This document shows, in pieces, positions 31,219 through 37,012 of a stretch of DNA of 37,012 bases. The translations under genes were made by a program, and so were the position numbers. The stretch is from Candidatus Poseidoniaceae archaeon. Lineage in GTDB: Archaea > Thermoplasmatota > Poseidoniia > Poseidoniales > Poseidoniaceae. The notes under the pieces were generated by a model. The model saw only the letters and a program-made list of their open reading frames with translations, ran no database searches and was not told the origin of the DNA. The stretch covers positions 1-37,012 of the forward strand of contig JAPKFC010000011.1 in the NCBI GenBank assembly GCA_028821785.1, read 5' to 3'. Numbering within the stretch: the stretch's first letter is position 1; each line of letters begins with the position of its first letter.

Positions 31219-31536
31219 TCACCAAAGATAATTTTCTATTGAATCGCTTTTTGCGTGAAAAACCTTAGAAATTCCTCTTATCTCTTTCTTTTCATCAATC
31301 AATAGTAAATGGATAGCTCTATTGTGAATACCTGATAGATATTCACTTCCTCTATGGTCTAGGCCAATCAAAAAACCATCAAGTTCTGCGAACATCCATA
31401 CCGCTGTTGCATTCGGTAAATCTTCAGCATTAAGTAAAATCCAGCGGTATTGACGTAGAGATTGACGAAGTTGGTCAGGTGGAATATCTTTGAATTCACT
31501 AAACCAGGCAAATTTAATAGAGTCCTTTTCACCCAT
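31219..31536 (-). CDS. Conserved-looking small protein of unknown function
   Basis: ORF 31219..31581; the ATG at 31536 (MGEKDSIKFAWFSEFKD...) avoids the overlap with the pelota gene end (31553). Confidence 0.55.
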   Translation of the reverse strand: MGEKDSIKFAWFSEFKDIPPDQLRQSLRQYRWILLNAEDLPNATAVWMFAELDGFLIGLDHRGSEYLSGIHNRAIHLLLIDEKKEIRGISKVFHAKSDSIENYLW

Positions 31537-31552
31537 CAAATCGCCTTCATTT

Positions 31553-32626
31553 TCATAATTTGTAGCGTAATAGAGCAACAACTCCGCCCATGCCTAGCAA
31601 TTGTAGTCCGGAATCATGGTCGGTTGAACATTGAATAAGTTCTGCTGAGATATCCGAAAGACCTCTACACCAGACTGGCCATGTTTTGCCAGCGATGGTA
31701 TCTTCTTCGCTTCTGAGTAAATCGGCTGTGATGAGTAAGGTTTCTATCGCCCCTTCAGTTAGTGCTCTGTCCAACTGCTCTTTGCCATAGGCTACAGTAC
31801 CTGTTGTGGACAATCTTGTCCATGCTTCTTCAAGTAGCATTATTTCCTTTGAGATTGCATGTTCTCCGAGTAAATCCTCAGCCAAACCTTCGCTTAACAC
31901 TTCATTGGCTGCTGAGCGCCCTCCCATTGAAGTGGCAACTAGTTTGATGAATCTGCTATGGCCGTTATCTCTTAGTTCTGACAATAATACATCCTTTGCA
32001 TGACCTGGCCCGCACAGTATCAGTGGGATATCATCATTTAGTTGAGCCGAAATTGCCGAAATAACGCTTTTTCTAAAGGATGAAGCCACTGACGAAGTCG
32101 TCTTCAAATTACCGCGTTTCCCTCCTCCTCGCATAGTCCACATTGCGCTTTCTCTCAGCCCTCTACCGGTAATAAAATAGAGAATCATCTCGTCATTCTC
32201 AACGACAAGAAGAGCAATCTGAGCCGCTTTACTGGCTTTTTCACTCTGTTTTAGCAATTCAACATCAGTTACATCAAATGGGGTCAGAGATGTGATCTCA
32301 ATCTCATCCATTATCTCAACAATATGAGTGTGGTGTAAACCAATATCAATCTTAGACTCTTCAATAATTCCATGGATTCTTAATGTGTCTGAAAATGTTT
32401 GATATTCCGAAGTTTCAATTCTCAATTTTATCCACATTTTTTTCCTTTCAGCAGACTTTGCTCGTCCACCAGTTTCTCCCACAGTAGTTTGGTCTCTCCT
32501 CTCACCAAGCATTGCTATCGAAGTACCTTTGCGGGCTAATCTTGAAATTGACCACAAGTCGTCTTGAGATTCAATTCGAATTCTCCATAACATCTGCTGA
32601 CGTTTGAGAATTTTCATTTTATTCAC
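31553..32626 (-). CDS. pelA: mRNA surveillance protein pelota
   Basis: 357 aa; eRF1-like N-domain (DDLWSISRLARKGTSI..., GETGGRAKSAERKKMWIKLRIE) and C-domain (AYGKEQLDRALTEGAIETLLITADLLR). Confidence 0.9.
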   Translation of the reverse strand: MNKMKILKRQQMLWRIRIESQDDLWSISRLARKGTSIAMLGERRDQTTVGETGGRAKSAERKKMWIKLRIETSEYQTFSDTLRIHGIIEESKIDIGLHHTHIVEIMDEIEITSLTPFDVTDVELLKQSEKASKAAQIALLVVENDEMILYFITGRGLRESAMWTMRGGGKRGNLKTTSSVASSFRKSVISAISAQLNDDIPLILCGPGHAKDVLLSELRDNGHSRFIKLVATSMGGRSAANEVLSEGLAEDLLGEHAISKEIMLLEEAWTRLSTTGTVAYGKEQLDRALTEGAIETLLITADLLRSEEDTIAGKTWPVWCRGLSDISAELIQCSTDHDSGLQLLGMGGVVALLRYKL

Positions 32627-34362
32627 CTAAATACGCCGATTAAGTTGCCATTCTCATCCATGTCCATGTCGAGGGCAGCAGGGCGCTCAGGTAATCCCGG
32701 CATCGTCATCATATTTCCACAAATCGCAACGACAAAACCAGCTCCAGCATTCAAACGAAATTCTTTGATCGGTATAGTAAATCCAGAAGGTGAGCCGAGT
32801 AAGTTTGGATCATGAGAGAACGAGTACTGAGTTTTCGCCATACAGACTGGCAGTGTGCCATATCCCCATTTTTCAATTTGGGCTAATTGTTTTGCAGCCG
32901 ACATTTCAATTCTTACTCTATCCGCCTTGTAGATTCTAGTTGCTATCGAATCTATCTTTTCTCTAATAGTCGCATCTGGCATGAATAATGGAGTGAACGG
33001 CCTTCCAGCAGCAACATGGTCCTGAACTGCTGAGACGACAGCTTTTGCTAATTGTTCTCCTCCTGCTCCACCCTTTGCATGAACTTCACAGATTGTTACT
33101 TCAGTTGCTCCACTTGCCCTAGCAGCATCACCCAATGCGGCAAGTTCCGCATCAGTATCTGTTGTAAAGCGATTGATTGAAACAATAACTGGCATACCAA
33201 AGCCAGCCATATTTCTAATATGTCTATCGAGATTGCCAGTTGCCCCAATTATTACAGCCTCAACATCCTCAGTAGCCAATTCTTCAGGTGTAGGGCGATA
33301 TCCACCTCTATCTCCAAAGGCGCCACCATGTAATTTCATAGAGCGCACTGTTACATTCATAACCACACAATCTGGTGATTTTCCAGAATTGGCTGCTTTG
33401 ATATGCATGAACTTCTCAGCACCCATATCGGAACCAAATCCAGCTTCAGTGACAACAATATCAGCCGCACCTAGTGCGATTCTATCTGCGATAATGCTAG
33501 AATTGCCATGGGCAATATTTGCGAAAGGGCCGCCATGGATAAATGCAGGATTTCCTTCTAGTGTTTGTACGAGATTTGGTAAAAATGCATTTCTCAATAA
33601 TAATGCCATTGCACCTGCTGCACCAATCTCTTCTGCTTTGATAGGATGGCCTTCTACGGAAGGCCCGATAACAATCTCGCCAAGTCTCCTACGAAGGTCT
33701 GCATAGTCACTTGCTAAGACCAATATCGCCATTACTTCACTAGCAGCGGTAATATCAAATCGGTCTTGTCTAACATTTCCATTTGCCGCAGTACCCAATC
33801 CAATTACAATTTGGCGTAATGACCTATCATTCATATCGATAACTCTCGGCCAACTAATTCTTTCAGTATCAATCTTGCACTTGTTGCCAAATTTCAAATG
33901 GTTGTCAATTAAAGCACTCAACAAATTGTGAGTTGAGGTAATTGCGTGCATATCGCCAGAGAAATGGAGATTGATATCTTCCATTGGTAATACTTGAGAA
34001 TGTCCACCTCCAGCAGCCCCTCCTTTGATACCAAAGACAGGACCCATTGAGGGTTCACGGATTACGCAAGTAGCCATTGAGCCAATTGCACAAAGCGCCT
34101 GTGTCAGTCCAATCGTGGTTACTGTTTTCCCTTCACCAAAAGGAGTTGGGTTAACTGATGTGACTAATACTAGGCTTCCTTGAGGGCGATCGAATCTTTC
34201 ACTAATCGCCTCCCAGGTGATCTTTGCCATCCCATTACCAACAGAAGTTAACTCGTGAGAAGAGATGCCCAATTTCCAAGCAATTGCTTCAATTGGTTCT
34301 AGAGTCGCGGCTCTTGCAATATCTAAGTCACTAGCCATATTGTTGCATGCGCGCACAACCAC
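32623..34362 (-). CDS. fhs: Formate--tetrahydrofolate ligase
   Basis: 579 aa; TSVNPTPFGEGKTVTTIGLTQAL P-loop, REPSMGPVFGIKGGAAGGG, GGPFANIAHGNSS, EAGFGSDMGAEKFM. Alternative ATG at 34338 (MASDLDIARAA). Confidence 0.97.
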   Translation of the reverse strand: MVVRACNNMASDLDIARAATLEPIEAIAWKLGISSHELTSVGNGMAKITWEAISERFDRPQGSLVLVTSVNPTPFGEGKTVTTIGLTQALCAIGSMATCVIREPSMGPVFGIKGGAAGGGHSQVLPMEDINLHFSGDMHAITSTHNLLSALIDNHLKFGNKCKIDTERISWPRVIDMNDRSLRQIVIGLGTAANGNVRQDRFDITAASEVMAILVLASDYADLRRRLGEIVIGPSVEGHPIKAEEIGAAGAMALLLRNAFLPNLVQTLEGNPAFIHGGPFANIAHGNSSIIADRIALGAADIVVTEAGFGSDMGAEKFMHIKAANSGKSPDCVVMNVTVRSMKLHGGAFGDRGGYRPTPEELATEDVEAVIIGATGNLDRHIRNMAGFGMPVIVSINRFTTDTDAELAALGDAARASGATEVTICEVHAKGGAGGEQLAKAVVSAVQDHVAAGRPFTPLFMPDATIREKIDSIATRIYKADRVRIEMSAAKQLAQIEKWGYGTLPVCMAKTQYSFSHDPNLLGSPSGFTIPIKEFRLNAGAGFVVAICGNMMTMPGLPERPAALDMDMDENGNLIGVFR

Positions 34363-34428
34363 CTTTCAATCTCTCGCTTAGATTAGTGGTTGAAACAGCC
34401 TTTTGTTGAGTGCTTGAAAGTACTCAAA

Positions 34429-35829
34429 TCACTCTTCTTTGATGTTTCCGAGGTAATCTGGAAGGTCAACACCAGCCATTGCCGCGATATCGTGGACAGG
34501 CGGTAGTGACTTGATTAGAGAAGATACGAAGTTGGCAGTTGAACCGCCACCATCTCCACCATTGCCTGAATCCCAAACAGTAATCTTATCAATCTTCAAG
34601 TTAGAGATTGCTTCAGTTTGTCGTGCAACCAATGCTTCAATCTTTTCAACCATCAACAGTGTAGCAGCAGCCTTTGCATCGCCACCTGCGCTTTTTACAA
34701 GTTGTGCGTAACCAGCAGCCTTTGCTTCCAGAACTGCTTGTTGTCCAGCAGCCTCTGCATTATATTTTGCAAGAGTAGCATCCGCTTGACCTTGTGCGAT
34801 TAGGCGCTCTCTATTTGCTTCAGCAGTAGCAGCGATCTCGATTTGCTCCTTAGCAATCTCTTCACGAGCGATTTCTTCAGCACGAAGTCTTTCTCCTTCC
34901 ATCTCATATTGAGCCTTCTGAATATTGACCTGAGCCATACGCTTTGCAACTTCTGAACGTTGAAGTGCTTCAGCTTCCTTTACTGCAAGGTCTGCATTGT
35001 AGTGAGCGATAGATGCTGCTGCAATGTTTTCACCTTCAACAGCAAGTGCTTCTTGATTGTTGATGAATATACGCTTGTCGGCTTCCGCAGCCTTGACACC
35101 TTTTTCGGATTCGTTTAGGTTATTTGCAACTTCAACAGTACGGGTTTTGTTAGCAATTGCTTCACCAGTCTCACCATCACGGCGAGCGTTTGCACGGTCA
35201 ACATCTGCAGCTGCGATTGCGATAGCAGCAGCCTTTGCACCAATGGACTTGATATAATCAGCCTCATCAGTAATATCTACAATGTTAACGTTGATTAGAT
35301 ACAATCCAATCTTGTGTAGTTCAGAGTCTACATTGGTTGAAACATCTCGTAGGAAAGCCTCTCTGTCATTATTAATTTGTTCAATCTCTAGAGATGCAAC
35401 AGTAAGACGAAGTTGACCAAAGATAATCTCTTTTGCCATGTCCTCAATTTCTGCTTGGTTCAATCCGAGTAGACGTTCTGCCGCATTGGACATAATCGAA
35501 GGCTCAGTGGAAATACCGATAGTAAATGATGAAGGAACGTTGATACGAATGTTTTGCAATGAAAGAGCATGTTCAAGATTAATGCTAATTGTCATTGGTT
35601 TTAGATCTAAATATGCATAGTGTTGGATTAGAGGCCAAACTACTCTTCCACCACCGTGGTAACAGGCGGCAGCCCCTCCGGTTTTGACATTTCCATATAC
35701 GACCAAAATTTTGTCCGATGGTGCTAATTTATATCTTGAGGTTGCGACGTAAACCGTCCCTAATATAACTGCAACGAATAATCCAATGCCTAAAATAAAT
35801 AATGTGCCAGCAACTGCCATAGTAATCAT
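34429..35829 (-). CDS. Flotillin / SPFH (band 7) family protein
   Basis: 466 aa; N-terminal TM, SPFH domain, long Ala/Glu-rich coiled coil (AIAAADVDRANARRDGETGEAIANKTRTVEVANN). Confidence 0.9.
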   Translation of the reverse strand: MITMAVAGTLFILGIGLFVAVILGTVYVATSRYKLAPSDKILVVYGNVKTGGAAACYHGGGRVVWPLIQHYAYLDLKPMTISINLEHALSLQNIRINVPSSFTIGISTEPSIMSNAAERLLGLNQAEIEDMAKEIIFGQLRLTVASLEIEQINNDREAFLRDVSTNVDSELHKIGLYLINVNIVDITDEADYIKSIGAKAAAIAIAAADVDRANARRDGETGEAIANKTRTVEVANNLNESEKGVKAAEADKRIFINNQEALAVEGENIAAASIAHYNADLAVKEAEALQRSEVAKRMAQVNIQKAQYEMEGERLRAEEIAREEIAKEQIEIAATAEANRERLIAQGQADATLAKYNAEAAGQQAVLEAKAAGYAQLVKSAGGDAKAAATLLMVEKIEALVARQTEAISNLKIDKITVWDSGNGGDGGGSTANFVSSLIKSLPPVHDIAAMAGVDLPDYLGNIKEE

Positions 35830-35873
35830 ACAGCCATACGAGCACTCCTTTATGAGTGTTGACCCGTTTGAGG

Positions 35874-36509
35874 CTATTCTTCAGTTGTAGGTGTCTTTTG
35901 GTCGGTCACCGAAATCGATTTTACAATTACAGTTTCACCGATATGGTCAACCACTTGAATAAACCTACCAGTTTCAATCTTTTCTGTTTCATCGTTGCTC
36001 ACCGCGGAAACTGTCCTGAGGGCTCCAGTAAATTCAACTTGAACTTGGCCTGATTCTCCAGGGGAGATCGTTTGGTAGACTTTTCCTTTTGCACCGATTG
36101 ATTGATGGTATTTTACAGTACCATCGGTTTCCAAACTTTTCATCATCTGGAATACTTTGCCGATTACCCACATAGAGGCAACACCGGCAACAGTACCAGC
36201 TAGAATTGCATATAGTACATTGTCATTTGATTGCGACACACCTAATCCAAATATTCCAAACATCATCATGAAACTTAGGAGACCTTGTATGGTTAGCATA
36301 TGGAAAATCCCTTCAGCGCCAATATCCAAGTCAACATCTAGCCCGATTATATCCATTGCCCCGTCTGCAACGCCGCCGAGTAGAACTAATAGAAAATAAA
36401 TTATGAATAAAACCGTGCCCACTATTGCGGAACCGGCAAACAATAAGTCAACGCCTGTAATTGCTCCCAAGCCTAAAAAATCTAAAATCGAAGAAAAGAG
36501 TCCACTCAT
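35874..36509 (-). CDS. NfeD/YuaF-like membrane protein with C-terminal OB-like domain
   Basis: 211 aa; multiple TM, then GAKGKVYQTISPGESGQVQVEFTG...IETGRFIQVVDHIGETVIVKSI; directly upstream of flotillin as in floT-yuaF pairs. Confidence 0.75.
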   Translation of the reverse strand: MSGLFSSILDFLGLGAITGVDLLFAGSAIVGTVLFIIYFLLVLLGGVADGAMDIIGLDVDLDIGAEGIFHMLTIQGLLSFMMMFGIFGLGVSQSNDNVLYAILAGTVAGVASMWVIGKVFQMMKSLETDGTVKYHQSIGAKGKVYQTISPGESGQVQVEFTGALRTVSAVSNDETEKIETGRFIQVVDHIGETVIVKSISVTDQKTPTTEE

Positions 36510-36535
36510 ATATCTGCCCCAGTTGTTGTGATTGG

Positions 36536-36790
36536 TTACTCCGCATCAATGTTGCGCTGTTTTTTAATTGGCCTGATGTACAAAATATAGTAATGGATGT
36601 AAACCACAGGTCCCAAACTCGCTCCAACTAAAGCACCGATTCCCCATCCGGGTAGTTCTAATCCATAACCAATAGTGCCAATAATAAATAATGTAAGTAG
36701 CATCGACGCTTTTTCTAAAATCATTAAAATTGGATTAGAGCCGTTGTTGACTTTTTCCTTCATCATGAAGACATCGAGTAATCCAGACAT
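36536..36790 (-). CDS. Small membrane protein of unknown function
   Basis: Listed ORF starts at TTG 36805; ATG at 36790 gives MSGLLDVFMMKEKVNNGSNP...; two predicted TM segments. Confidence 0.55.
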   Translation of the reverse strand: MSGLLDVFMMKEKVNNGSNPILMILEKASMLLTLFIIGTIGYGLELPGWGIGALVGASLGPVVYIHYYILYIRPIKKQRNIDAE

Positions 36791-36801
36791 CGTATTTTGC
36801 C

Positions 36802-37012
36802 TCAAAGTATCAAATCAGACCAAGTTATTTCGCTGAGAATAACAACGGTGAGGTATATTATTGCGATCCATCCAACAGCGTTTCTTCCCGGCTCCATATT
36901 TCCATCAATCTCAGAAATCGTCCCATCATCATTCCGTACGAATTGTGTACGTTCAGAAGTATTGTAATTTCCATCAAATGAAAATTCCTTGATATTTTTA
37001 TTTGATTGATAA
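36802..37012 (-). CDS. C-terminal fragment of an unknown membrane protein (runs off the right edge)
   Basis: Minus strand reads ...YQSNKNIKEFSFDGNYNTSERTQFVRNDDGTISEIDGNMEPGRNAVGWIAIIYLTVVILSEITWSDLIL* with stop at 36802-36804; not in the supplied ORF track. Confidence 0.6.
   Translation of the reverse strand, partial: YQSNKNIKEFSFDGNYNTSERTQFVRNDDGTISEIDGNMEPGRNAVGWIAIIYLTVVILSEITWSDLIL

Noticed and set aside
33173-33706. 177-aa plus-strand ORF inside fhs
   Set aside because: Antisense of a clearly coding, highly conserved gene; codon-shadow composition.
1-37012. CRISPR arrays, IS elements, transposases, integrases or phage genes
   Set aside because: No regularly spaced direct repeats and no recognisable mobile-element protein in any ORF; flanks are core genes.

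Overview
The 37 kb window looks archaeal, most like a Marine Group II / Poseidoniales-type euryarchaeon. That lineage call is an inference from gene content: Nob1, DP1, pelota, CinA, Fhs, flotillin/NfeD, an archaeal pilin N-domain and TATA-like promoters. Both flanks are compact housekeeping DNA. Left: hppA 3' end, alpha/beta hydrolase, glutaredoxin, FMN reductase, tRNA-Glu, DedA, Nob1, TatA, MoaD/ThiS. Right: HAD phosphatase, DNA polymerase D small subunit, CinA-C, tRNA-Val, pelota, formate-THF ligase, flotillin, NfeD-like. Between them is a same-strand block of about 23 kb (4800-27686): an ABC ATPase, a 1559-aa FtsX-type permease, a 1041-aa secreted membrane-anchored protein and a single 4519-aa giant surface-type ORF. 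The most striking observation is that the giant ORF ends in a complete archaeal type IV pilin (DDERAVSPVIATILMVAITVVLSGVIYVWAS...). It is joined in frame to the ectodomain's own C-terminal TM helix, giving a TM-hairpin arrangement with a predicted prepilin-peptidase site on the cytoplasmic turn, and it has a possible internal start at 27123. A second signal is a set of five tandem RNA hairpins in the intergenic regions after the 1041-aa gene and after the giant gene. Four of the five share the same C(UGCG)G tetraloop. No searches or folding programs were run; domain names rest on motif recognition.
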